DNA of 64,000 nucleotides, taken from Monoplex corrugatus (lineage: Eukaryota; Mollusca; Gastropoda; Littorinimorpha; Ranellidae). The stretch covers positions 40,827,503-40,891,502 of the forward strand of contig JAPXFY010000018.1 in assembly GCA_030674185.1 (NCBI GenBank), written 5' to 3'. This document shows positions 34,691 to 43,394 of this stretch, piece after piece. The position numbers were made by a program, and so were the translations under genes. Positions within the stretch are counted from its first letter, which is position 1; each line of letters opens with the position of its first letter. Under the pieces are notes generated by a model that was not told the DNA's origin, ran no database searches, and saw only the letters and a list, made by a program, of their open reading frames with translations.

Positions 34691-35385
34691 TGTGTGTCTA
34701 AAATCACTATTGTGAACAGACATTAAATAAAAGATTCCTTCCTTCTTTCCTTCATGACCAAGACACCTTATGTGTTAGCATTTCATGGTATCTTTGGTTC
34801 AGTTCATTTTACCAATCATGCATTGTCATACATTCACTAATACTGAATCCTTGACAATGTAGGTATGTTCAGACCTTTCCTCTTTTTATCTAACCAGACT
34901 TCCCCCAGGAAACGTTCTACATTATGGAATAGCGTTTATCTTTTGTGTACCTTGGCTTCAAATTCTTTTGTGCCAAAAGCTTTAAAACAAACTTCAAGCT
35001 GGAGACTGTAGCTTTCACTAACGACAACAGTTGCTTGTCTGTGTCAATACAGGTGGCCTTCGAGGACGTGATCGCGGAACCTGATGGCGCCCACACCATC
35101 GACTGCTGCTGGAAATGTTCCTACACCTGTTTCAACCTGGCCAAGAGCATCTGCTACAACATCATGACCATCCTGTGTGGATGTCCTTTAGCCTGCTGCT
35201 GGGGATGTGAGTTCGCCATCATCACTTTCCAGCATGTGTGGTACATCACCCCATGCCTGAGAGTCTTCATGATCAACTGTGGCTGTGCCCAGAAGTTCTG
35301 TGGCGCCTGTCTGCAATGCTGTCTGGGTCCTATCTGCGAGACGGCCGGTCTCTTCTTCAGTAACATCGTAGTCAAGAACGCTTAG
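25907..35385 (+). CDS. Caveolin locus 3, cysteine-rich, intact; join(25907..25996,35053..35385)
   Basis: Caveolin: a monotopic membrane protein that oligomerises and shapes plasma-membrane caveolae. The two exons give 140 residues, near the 151 of human CAV3. Residues 4-10 are a Gln run. NRDPNN starts near residue 19. The signature FEDVIAEP is at 33-40. A scaffolding-like segment spans about 47-66 ([15 protein letters not shown]). The hydrophobic intramembrane hairpin spans about 67-98, with Pro75 and Pro97-Cys98 at the places of CAV1 Pro110 and Pro132-Cys133. The C-terminus is [10 protein letters not shown]. Exon 2 has 18 Cys, far more than the 3 of human CAV1, whose Cys are palmitoylated. 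The intron (25997-35052, GTACGC to CAATACAG) is 9 kb and full of repeats. Its phase-0 position after the Lys matches the exon 1/2 junction of vertebrate CAV3. The pairing of exons is inferred from orientation, phase and the paralogous intron segment at 27615-27900. Confidence 0.88.
26188..26745 (+). repeat. Interspersed repeat R1, full-length copy
   Basis: The cleanest copy of the family. Head TTTAAAGCCCAGCCGACTGC; then CGCGCACATAATCTAAGGAT; then TTGCTTCCGCATATCTCACC; then GACCAGCAAGGCAGAAAATG; ending in GGTATCCCAACAGGG plus a poly-G run. Confidence 0.8.
27010..27600. other. Intronic low-complexity stretch, no gene
   Basis: TTTCGTTTCGT-type repeats at 27280-27370, a (CT)n at 27007-27026 and short (GT)n near 27497. 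No coding support. Confidence 0.5.
27615..27965. repeat. Intron segment paralogous to locus 1 (960-1320)
   Basis: CAGATGAAATAAAAC, AACTTATGCATT and the following CA microsatellite match the stretch upstream of locus 1 exon 2 in order. It links the intron of locus 3 to the duplicated unit. The rest of that unit resumes near 34745, so about 6.8 kb was added in between. Confidence 0.75.
28665..28805. repeat. (CA)n/(CGCA)n microsatellite
   Basis: CA runs with two CGCA tetranucleotide blocks. 27966-28660 shows no other feature. Confidence 0.95.
29395..31342 (-). mobile_element. 5'-truncated non-LTR retrotransposon with 11-bp TSD
   Basis: A 1948-bp insertion flanked by ACTGAAAGTAT (29384-29394) and ACTGGAAGTAT (31343-31353); the paralogous empty site is 23722-23732. 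On the minus strand it encodes a reverse transcriptase in broken frames. In order: [10 protein letters not shown] and [28 protein letters not shown] (about 30560); a CFVDYTKA segment (about 30470); the active-site region [13 protein letters not shown] (about 30165), with TDD in the usual ADD place; and the C-terminal region ending at the (ATC)n side, 29395-29410. Multiple stops and frameshifts show it is dead. No endonuclease domain remains. Confidence 0.9.
31740..32205 (+). repeat. SINE-like element, copy B
   Basis: Counterpart of 24130-25030, without the 390-bp internal block. It starts with GTGGCAGAATGATTCAGAC and ends GAGACGTCATCTTGAGAAAC. Confidence 0.55.
32988..33196 (+). repeat. Interspersed repeat R1, 5' part
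   Basis: Head TTTAAAGCCAAACCAACTGC, then CGCGCACATAATCTAAGACG and CATCACCAGCGG. It ends near the next retrotransposon fragment. Confidence 0.7.
33200..33930 (-). mobile_element. Non-LTR retrotransposon C-terminal region with C2H2 finger
   Basis: On the minus strand, frame 33474-33941 encodes [29 protein letters not shown] and [10 protein letters not shown], the segment downstream of the reverse-transcriptase core. A TGA after FGIDTKT breaks it. Further on (33235-33310) a different frame encodes a C2H2-type motif: [17 protein letters not shown] then SRTH. The 3' end is near GATCACGATGGACGAAC (about 33207). It belongs to a different family from the (TGA)n elements. Confidence 0.8.
34095..34362 (+). 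repeat. Interspersed repeat R1, 3' part
   Basis: It covers the module from TTAGAGCCAAAACTGCACG to CCCTGGTATCCCCAGGG. Confidence 0.65.
34617..34690. repeat. (CT)n(GT)n(GC)n microsatellite
   Basis: CTCTCT, then GTGTGT, then CGCGCG, in the intron of locus 3. Confidence 0.95.
35053..35385 (+). CDS. Caveolin locus 3, exon 2
   Basis: 333 bp, from GTG after the acceptor CAATACAG to TAG at 35383-35385, with the frame intact. The frame also stays open upstream of the acceptor to an ATG at 34945, so an intron-retained or alternative first exon cannot be excluded. Confidence 0.93.
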   Translation: MAFEDVIAEPDGAHTIDCCWKCSYTCFNLAKSICYNIMTILCGCPLACCWGCEFAIITFQHVWYITPCLRVFMINCGCAQKFCGACLQCCLGPICETAGLFFSNIVVKNA

Positions 35386-35553
35386 ATTTAACCGTCGAGG
35401 TTGGTCTTCTTGAGGACTTAGAGAATATCTTTCTGGAGACTTGCTTTTTTGCTGCTTTGAAGTCTTGTGTTATTTATTTATTTTATCAGTACACCTCTTT
35501 TGATTCATGCCATTGGCTGCATTCTGTTCTCGTTCTTTGTATTATTTAAGAAA

Positions 35554-36014
35554 GGAAAAAGCAGTATCAAAAGGAAAAAGCAGTATCAAAAGGAAAAAGC
35601 AGTATCAAAAGGAAAAAGCAGTATCAAAAGGAAAAAGCAGCATCAAAAGGAAAAAGCAGTATCAAAAGGAAAAAGCAGCATCAAAAGGAAAAAGCAGCAT
35701 CAAAAGGAAAAGGAAAAAGCAGTATCAAAAGGAAAAAGCAGCATCAAAAGGAAAAAGCAGCATCAAAAGGAAAAAGCAGTATCAAAAGGAAAAAGCAGCA
35801 TCAAAAGGAAAAAGCAGCATCAAAAAGAAAAAGCACTATCAAAAGGAAAAAGCAGCATCAAAAGGAAAAAGCAGCATCAAAAGGAAAAAGCAGTATCAAA
35901 AGGAAAAAGCAGCATCAAAAGGAAAAAGCAGTATCAAAAGGAAAAAGCAGCATCAAAAGGAAAAAGCAGCATCAAAAGGAAAAAGCAGCATCAAAAGGAA
36001 AAAGCAGTATCAAA
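35554..36014. repeat. 19-bp minisatellite, 24 copies, in 3' flank of caveolin locus 3
   Basis: Tandem GGAAAAAGCAGTATCAAAA (T or C at one site), with one 6-bp insertion near 35711. The flanks match the single-copy motif GGAAAAAGCAATATCAAAG at locus 1 (about 2076-2095), so the array grew from one unit in the probable 3' UTR. Open frames here (35467-36154) are a 19-residue periodic translation, not a gene. Confidence 0.95.
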
Positions 36015-36234
36015 GTCCACTGACCGTGGCATTGACTCTTCTGTTTTCTGTTTCAGTATTAAGTTTGGAAAGAAAGATAAAGTACTTGTATAAATCTGGT
36101 TATGCTGCCATCTGTGATATAACTTCAAGGGCTTCTATTGTTATAATACCATGAATCGTGCCATAACTCAATATAAAGTCTCAAGCAATTTTTGTTTGCT
36201 CTTCAATTAACATCCATAAAGAATATGAACACCC

Positions 36235-36363
36235 TTAACCTTTTCATTCCCTCAACCTGTGCATTAGTATCATGCTTTGTCAATCTTAACAGCAAATAAA
36301 GAATCTGACTATTTGACTCCCTCGCCATATCCATCAGGTTCCTACAGGAAGTCAAAGGGTTAA
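36235..36363. mobile_element. TTAA-flanked foldback MITE, copy 2
   Basis: It starts TTAACCTTTTCATTCCCTCA and ends GTCAAAGGGTTAA. The corresponding places in loci 1 (about 2300) and 2 (about 16200) lack it, which gives a paralogous empty site. Confidence 0.7.
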
Positions 36364-37308
36364 AGAACACCTATCATATCTCAGACTTCTAATTCGAGGG
36401 GTAAGTTAGGTAGTTGATCAATACAATACAATAAACCACAATACAGTACACCACAACACAACACAATACAACACAACACAATATTAATCCCACTGTGGCA
36501 ATTGTAAATCAGTCTATGTATGCCACTCTTCATTTATTCAGCCCTGCCATTTGTATCTCCGTCCAAGTCTTCCTACTTTTATATTCATTGTATGACCTTG
36601 CTGTGATCGAAGAGAAGAAACTGTATTCTGTCTTCTGGCAAAGTCTGTGTGTGTAAACTGGATCTTTTAAAAATGGTTTACAACAAAATCTCTCTGTGAT
36701 GCCGTCCACCATTGTGCACTTTTTACCACTTGCCTTATTTACTCCTGTTGTGCCTACCTGCATTCAAGGGCGTTTGTTTAACTGTAAATATCATAATGAT
36801 ATAATATTTTCATTTTGAAAATAAATCTATCGCCGTTCTGAAAATATTGGGCACTGGACTTATTTTTGTCTGTTTGTCTCTTTCTAAATGAAAATGAGAG
36901 AGAGATAGAGTGCATGCGTGCGTGCGTGTGTGTGTGTGTGTTCGTTCGTTCGTTCCTTGATTTAACGTCTTTTCACTATAAGTGATATTAGACGGGTAAA
37001 AATGGCATGGAGGATGATTTTTTTTTGGGGGGGGGGAGGAGGGAGGAGGGGAAAGAAGGGAACAGAGTAAGAGACGGAAAAAAATTAAAAGGAATTGGCA
37101 AGGTCTTTAGAAAAAGGATATGGATGAACAGAGAAATGAAACTTGAACAACGCTAACATCAAATGTAAAAGAAAAATCGTCATAAAAAGCAAAACAAAAC
37201 AAAATAAGATAATGATAACTAAAATGATAACCTTAAAGTAACGCATTAACAGGACTGTGAACCAATGATTCTGAAATTTTAACTAACAGAACTTGATCTG
37301 ATATTATT

Positions 37309-37310
<2 letters not shown>
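36364..37310. other. 3' flank of locus 3 then unassigned sequence
   Basis: 36440-36880 matches 3360-3840 of locus 1. After a short (GT)n and CGTT run at 36918-36955 there is a poly-G run near 37029 and AT-rich sequence without a recognisable gene. Confidence 0.6.
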
Positions 37311-37350
<40 letters not shown>

Positions 37351-37384
37351 TGTGGTGTGTGTGTGTGTGTGTGTGGTGTGTGTG

Positions 37385-37419
<35 letters not shown>

Positions 37420-37500
37420 GTGTGTGTGTGTGCGTGTGCATGTGTGTGTCTCTGTCTGTCTTTGTTATTTTCAACTTCTATTTATAGACGTGTTTTAGAC

Positions 37501-37571
<71 letters not shown>

Positions 37572-37641
37572 TGTCTGTGTGTGTCTGTGTGCGCGGTTGT
37601 GTTGTATGCTATCTACTCTGTGTGTGTCTATGTGTTATATG

Positions 37642-37689
<48 letters not shown>

Positions 37690-37746
37690 GTGTGTGTGTG
37701 TTTGTTGTATGCTATGTGTTGTGTGTGTGTGTGTGTGTGTGTGTTT

Positions 37747-37808
<62 letters not shown>
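37311..37808. repeat. (GT)n/(GA)n microsatellite cluster
   Basis: GT runs at 37311-37384, 37505-37570, 37640-37700 and 37720-37808, with a GA run near 37388-37416. Confidence 0.95.
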
Positions 37809-38017
37809 TCACATATGGCAATATAGTTGAACAGCACAGCCTTTAAAGTTTAGATTGTATTCATTTCCGCCTTTGTTTTTAACTCTTTTTAATTTCATTT
37901 TTAGCAAAATACAAACACTATTACCGTAGCAAAATCAACTGCATAAAAGATTTATTTTACAATTCAACATATTTCAAGGACAATCACGAATCTATTCATT
38001 CAAATAATTCATTCCGT

Positions 38018-38165
38018 CAGTCAGTCAGTCAGACAGTTGGTTGGTTGGCTGGCTGGCTGATTGGTCGGTTGGTTGGTTGGTTGGTTGGTTGGTAGGTAGG
38101 TAGGTAGGTAGGTTGGTTGGTTGGTTGGTTGGTTGGTTAGTTCGTCAGTTAGTCAGTCACTTTGT
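38018..38165. repeat. (TTGG)n/(TAGG)n/(CAGT)n microsatellite
   Basis: Tetranucleotide tract with CAGT units at both ends. Confidence 0.95.
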
Positions 38166-38619
38166 CAGTCAGTGAGATATTTATCCACTAGTTTGTTTAT
38201 TTGTAAAACGTGTTCGTTCGTTCATTACTGTCTGTCCCTTTCGTCGTTTTAAAGGGACAAATCTAAAGAAAACAAAGAAGAAAACAGTGACTCAAAACTC
38301 AGCTCACACACTTCACATAGTGCTGGTATTGATCAAGAAAGCCACACAAGGGCTCTTCCCCGTACGTGTAACCCAGAACTATCAATAATGCATCACTGGA
38401 CGGACACACCAGACCCCGAACCCAGGCAGGGGTTTCCGCGCTTGTGCGATGTGTTTCATGTAGACAGTCACTAAGTGGGAAAAGACGAAGAAATGCTGGT
38501 AATAAACAACAGTCAAAAACATCATCTGTTTCTCGTCTGGATTTTGGGCAGAGACAGAGACAGGGAAAGGTGGTGTGTGGGAGAACGGACTCAGAGAAAG
38601 ATAGTTTCAGTTCATTCAG

Positions 38620-38780
38620 TTTCAGTTTCTGTTTCTCAAGATGACATTTCCACGATCGGAATGAATTCCACGTCTCCACAATCGGAATAAAGGACATATG
38701 CACTGACAACATAGATGCCATGTGAATGAGAAGATCCAAAATGATCGCGGCATAAGCCCCATACCTGCACACAAGTCCAA
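38620..38780 (-). repeat. SINE 3' end fragment
   Basis: Short TTCAGTTTCAGTTTCTG repeats, then CTCAAGATGAC and the ATTCCACGTCTCC module. This is the reverse complement of the SINE terminus at 57500-57570. Confidence 0.5.
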
Positions 38781-38916
38781 CATGTCAGCCAACGTGTCAG
38801 CAAGGTCTTGGAAGAGAAAAGAGGACGAAAACAGTAGAAGCAGACAGACAAGCAGACTGCTCGAACGCAACGATTGTCTCATGTTGTAAACTCTGGCAAC
38901 AGTAGCTGCTGGTACT

Positions 38917-39078
38917 TTTTAGACTCCCACACCCTGTCCACCAGCATCCTTCATTGCCAACCATGCTAGCAAAGCAAAACACCTCACCCTTGTCCTGCAG
39001 GAAGCTGGTGGATAGGGTGAGGGAGTCAAAGGGTTAAGTTTTTGAAGCTGGTGCTTAGGGTGCGGAGTCAAAGGGTTT
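38917..39078. mobile_element. TTAA-type foldback MITE, copy 3 (degraded)
   Basis: Shares CCAACCATGCTAGCAAAGCA and GGATAGGGTGAGGGAGTCAA with the copy at 20856-20998. The left terminus is eroded. Confidence 0.6.
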
Positions 39079-39539
39079 AACAGTTTCTGCAACGTCAATA
39101 GAACCTGATGTCACAAATGTAGAACTTTAACGGTTTTTCGACACGTAAGACATGCTGCAAGATCGGTAGACCTTTAACAGTTTCTGAAACGTCAACAAGA
39201 CCTGATGCCGTAACGGTAGAACTAATTAATGCTTTGTAGATTTCAACAGTCGCTGTAGCAGCATTATGTGTAAATTTTTCTAGCTGTAGAGCGATGTAAA
39301 CTGCTTGGCAACATTGTCCTGCTTTGCCTTCCCTTCAAATTTGGTCGACAACATTCACCATAAGATTATGCAGACTACTGAAACTCATGATCATTGTTGT
39401 TCAAAAACATAAGCTGAAAATGTATGGCCATACCACCGGATCACCAGGCCGTAAGAAGACCAACCAACCTTGTACAGTGCCAGGGGGAAAGGAAGGCAGA
39501 AGTTTATTGTTTGGAGTTTGTTGAAGAAGATTTACTCTC

Positions 39540-39800
39540 ACTTCGACAATTCCACGTGAGCTCCACCCAAATTTTCTATCAATTATCTGGCAGACTGTCT
39601 GAGCCTGCACTGAACACTATGCACTGGCAAGGTCTTGAAATGGGAAGAGTGGGCAGGACCAGCGAAAAATATACTGAAGCTGCCAGAATGATGCAAATAT
39701 TAACAAGGCAGTCAAAAGGCCAGTTTTTAATGTTGCGGGCTGGGAATGAAATTAAGATAGCAGACTTGGAGTCTCTAGCTCTGTCAAAAGAGCCAACCGG
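39540..39800 (-). repeat. SINE family S1 copy
   Basis: It matches the S1 body (CACTGGCAAGGTCTTGAAAT; GCCAGAATGATGC; GGCTGGGAATGAAATTAAGA) with the tRNA-like head side near 39800, hence minus orientation. 39080-39540 shows no other feature. Confidence 0.55.
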
Positions 39801-40136
39801 CCCCTGCAGGCAGAAACAGAGGCAGAATAAAGAAGAGGTGAGAGGACGGCGTCAGAGTGGACAACTTTCCATTTTAGTGACTTCAAAGTAGCTGCAAAAG
39901 ACAGGAGATAGCTGAAAGAAAAACACTGTCATCACTGACAGATTTGGGTGGGGCACATACGTCACTGTCAGCCTGTGGTAAATCCGATTTCAACAAACTC
40001 TAAACATTAGGAAGCCATCTGTGATGTCCCAATGATCCAGCCTTGGATCAACGGACAGATGAAGTAGAACAGTTTTGTTCGCGTTCCGATTTAACTCAGA
40101 CGCATGTTTGTACATTGTTGGAACCCTCTGAGGCAG

Positions 40137-40775
40137 ACGAGATGTGGTTTGACAGTTCCATGGACAGCAAAGAAAACAAACGAGACAGTCTTGATGGAGG
40201 CAGACACAAGAAGATCGGTCATAAGGAAGAGCAGGAAAAGACAGGCAACATTTATAAGAATTATTATAGAATTTAGACGCTAATGAAATTTCCTAGGCTT
40301 AACAATGGCAAAACATAAAGCCGAAATCAAAAGCACGCATCACACACGGCCACAACACACACACTTGGGAAACACGACACACACATCACACACACACACG
40401 ACTACCAAATCGCAGCACGCACACAACACAGATGACACAGACACAACAGCCGCATGCAAATGCAGACACATTGACACTAAGACATATGAAGCAAATTACG
40501 TTACATGGACGGAGGCAGAATTACCCGTTATTGGGAAACAGATGATTTTGAGGGAGCGATTTATAGGCTATTTTATGAGGAAAGGGAATCAGAGCACCTG
40601 GTCACAACAGGAAGCTGGAGGGAAAGAGAGCACCAGGTAGACCCAGGAAAATATTGGACGGACTTGCAGAGTGGCTGAGGACAGAGAGGGTGAAGATGTG
40701 CTTGCGCCAACAAGGGATAGATGCATATGGAGGGCCATGATCGCTAACACCATGTGGCAGGGCACTTGATGACGA
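40137..40775 (+). mobile_element. (TGA)n-tail retrotransposon fragment split by a 300-bp insertion
   Basis: 40137-40256 encodes the [18 protein letters not shown] region, and 40559-40775 resumes with the FMRKG region and ends CAGGGCACTTGATGACGATG. Between them 40257-40558 is foreign, flanked by ATTTATA at 40250-40256 and 40559-40565. Confidence 0.8.
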
Positions 40776-41375
40776 TGTTGATGATGTAGCCCATGACGTG
40801 TAGGCGATAGGTTGCTGCACAGTCTGCATACTCCGTCTCGGTGGGCGCGAATGCTGTTGTGTTTTCACGTCTTCATAATCCATTATAGGATCTTTAACGT
40901 CCAGTTTTGAAGTTCTAGGGGTTTAGGCACTTACTAAGTATGCATATATGTAAACTGAGAGATGAAAAAAAAATTGCCCTTTTCTCATAGGCGGAAATAC
41001 CCAGGCAGGATGGAACCCTAGATCTTCCGACAGAAAGTCTGTCTCACCCAACTGACCACCGCGCCTGACAGACCGTTTTATATTTGACGATCCTGTTATG
41101 TTTGACCTTGGCTATAAATCAGATTTTTGGAAGTGCCATACTGTCTTTTGTTGAAGAAGCAAAATGAACGCATAAATCAGGACATATACAGTAATTAATA
41201 TAGACTCTGATGAATGTGAAAATACGAACAGAAAAAAATGATGGGACATCGATCTCTGCTGATGCAGCCGTCTAAAGTTCTTCTATCAGTAATCTTGTAT
41301 ACTCATTTCAGTCCAAAACTTAATAGACCCTAAAAGCAACAACTATCAGCTTTCATGCTAAATTCAGTCTTCATT

Positions 41376-41505
41376 ATCATCATCATCATCATCAAGTGCC
41401 CTGCCGCATGGCGTTGGCGATCATGGCCCTCCATAATATCTATCTCTTGTTGCTGCAAACACATCTTCGACCCTCTCTGTCCTCAGCCAATCTGCATACT
41501 AAGTT
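41376..41505 (-). mobile_element. (TGA)n-tail retrotransposon 3' fragment
   Basis: It starts with (ATC)n and the conserved end CAAGTGCCCTGCCGCATGGC, and is truncated near 41505. 40776-41375 and 41506-41925 contain nothing I can assign, apart from a poly-C run near 41728. Confidence 0.75.
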
Positions 41506-41929
41506 TTCAAAATGTTTGTAAGCTGTACAACCTGCTTCAACCTGCGTCCATCTTAGGTGTTTAGACTTCGGAGTTTGTTCTCTCGGACAATGTGTTTTGC
41601 TTAAATCTGCCAGAAATTATCCCACAGGCTCCTGCGCCTGCGCAAAACCGTGTAGCAAGCATATTCACACCAAACCGTTTTTAATGTATCTCAATGAGTG
41701 GCGTCAAGAGCAAGTCACCTGGCATGCCCCCCCCCCCCCCACATCCTGACCCAGGCACGGCTTATCAAAAGGGCTGATCAGATCGATGATGGGAATTCCA
41801 GCCGAGTTACATGGACTGTGATCAATAAGACCCTAGGCCTACAGAGAAATGATCAATAAGTAATCGGGTAATCGGGGGATTTGGATTTGATCAACGACAG
41901 TAAAGTGGACAGGTCACACAATACCAGAT

Positions 41930-42230
41930 GAAGCCAGTGGGAATCTGGAATGTGTTCGCAAGGTATTCGTCGCACTCGGACCAATTCCATATGCGCTCCA
42001 CACAAATCTGCCAGCTGTTCTCTGGCAGACACTTTTGAACCTGTGCAAAACCTTATGGGCTGGCTAGGTCTTCGAATGGGGTGGGATGGAGCAGGCGGGC
42101 AGAACTTATGGAACGATGGCATCACCAGAATGACCAGAGCGTTAAGATGAGCAGTAAACAAACCAGCTAGTATGTTGCGGCGTGAGGCTGAACTCGAGAC
42201 ATGAAATCTAGGGCCGCAGAGGAAAAGTAA
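41930..42230 (-). repeat. SINE family S1 copy
   Basis: GTCGCACTCGGACCAATTCC, GGGCTGGCTAGGTCTTCGAA and CACCAGAATGACCAGAGCG match other S1 copies. Confidence 0.6.
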
Positions 42231-42242
42231 CATAACTCCAGA

Positions 42243-42300
42243 TACAATACAATACAATACAATAACAGTAAATACAGTACAATACAATACAATCCAATAA
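42243..42300. repeat. (AATAC)n microsatellite
   Basis: Pentanucleotide repeats broken by CAGTAAATACAG. The unit resembles the 3' tail of the CR1/L2-like element at 50400 read on the other strand. Confidence 0.8.
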
Positions 42301-42354
42301 TCAGAGTGGGTGGGGACAGGAAGGGTAGAAGGTACACTCACAGTGAAAAAACAT

Positions 42355-42412
42355 AGATTTGTATGCAGGGCCATGATCGCCAACGCCATGCGGCAAGGCA
42401 CATAACAATGAT
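42355..42412 (+). mobile_element. (TGA)n-tail retrotransposon, terminal scrap
   Basis: Only the last ~55 bp remain: CAGGGCCATGATCGCCAACG, then CATGCGGCAAGGCAC. Confidence 0.7.
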
Positions 42413-42464
42413 GACAGTATCATATAATGCACTGCGGATATAATGCGAATCCGATATGACTCGA

Positions 42465-42715
42465 TGCAATCCCAGCAGCTCTGTTGGTTTGAGCGTCGGA
42501 TTCACATGCTAATGGTTGTGGGTTCGAATACCGGGGTGCGCTACATTAAAACTGGCCTTCTCACTGCCCCGTCTTAACACCATTCTTGTTCTGGTGTTGT
42601 CAGTATAGGATTATCTAGGTCCCCCTTCCCTCACTTCCCTGGGATGGTTATCCCCGTCGGCCATATCACCTGAGATGGGTGCCGACGGTAAAAACTGGAC
42701 GAAATAAAAAAAAAT
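42465..42715 (+). repeat. tRNA-derived SINE family S2
   Basis: The B box GGGTTCGAATACC near 42531 is close to consensus. The head is CTCTGTTGGTTTGAGCGTCG, and the body ends CATCACCTGAGATGGGTGCC, followed by an A-rich tail near 42700. A second copy, truncated at the 5' end, is at 58017-58230. Confidence 0.75.
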
Positions 42716-43394
42716 CGATGCAATTTAATGCAGTGCAGTACGACACGAGATATGACAAGATGCTAAGCACTGTTCATCACGACACATTACTCGTATGATA
42801 CAATGCAATACGGTAGGATGCTATGCAACATGGCACGACCCACACGACAGTACACTTTGCACGTATCCGACAGACAGATGGTCAAGACATATATCACAAG
42901 GATGACATGACTTTGAGACACGGGAAGCGTGGGTTCCAACCTAAGTGGAAAGAAAGGGCGACAGTAGCGACGCTAACCACTCTGGAGGGGCAGTTTTGAA
43001 CCCAGGAGGCAAAAACTGGCCACAGCAGTGAGGCATCCAGGAGTCATAACCTGTAGAACTAAATCTTGCTGTTTCGATCTTACAACTAACCATTAAGGCA
43101 GTCACATATTCCCTTTTCGGGGAGGAAGGTAAATGCAGACTGTTTTGGTTTTTTTTTTTTTCTGTATGCTTGTGCCAAGGAACAATGACATGACACACAG
43201 GATCTTTAAAGGTTGTATTTGATGTTCTGTATATGTGTATACATGTACACACGAATGAGGTTCAGACACTAGGAAGGTCTGCACGCATGTTGACCTGGAA
43301 GATCGGAAGAAATCGGTCCTGTACCCATGAAATGCTCGAACTCATACCTTCCGATCGGAAGACCAGTGTCCCAACCATTCCGTTACTGCGCTCG
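42716..43394. other. No feature seen
   Basis: Mixed sequence leading into the satellite, with short AATGC-type repeats at 42720-42850. No gene supported. Confidence 0.4.

Noticed and set aside
35467..36154. Two ~210-residue Lys/Ser-rich open frames
   Set aside because: Produced by the 19-bp minisatellite in the 3' flank of caveolin locus 3; two frames are open in parallel.
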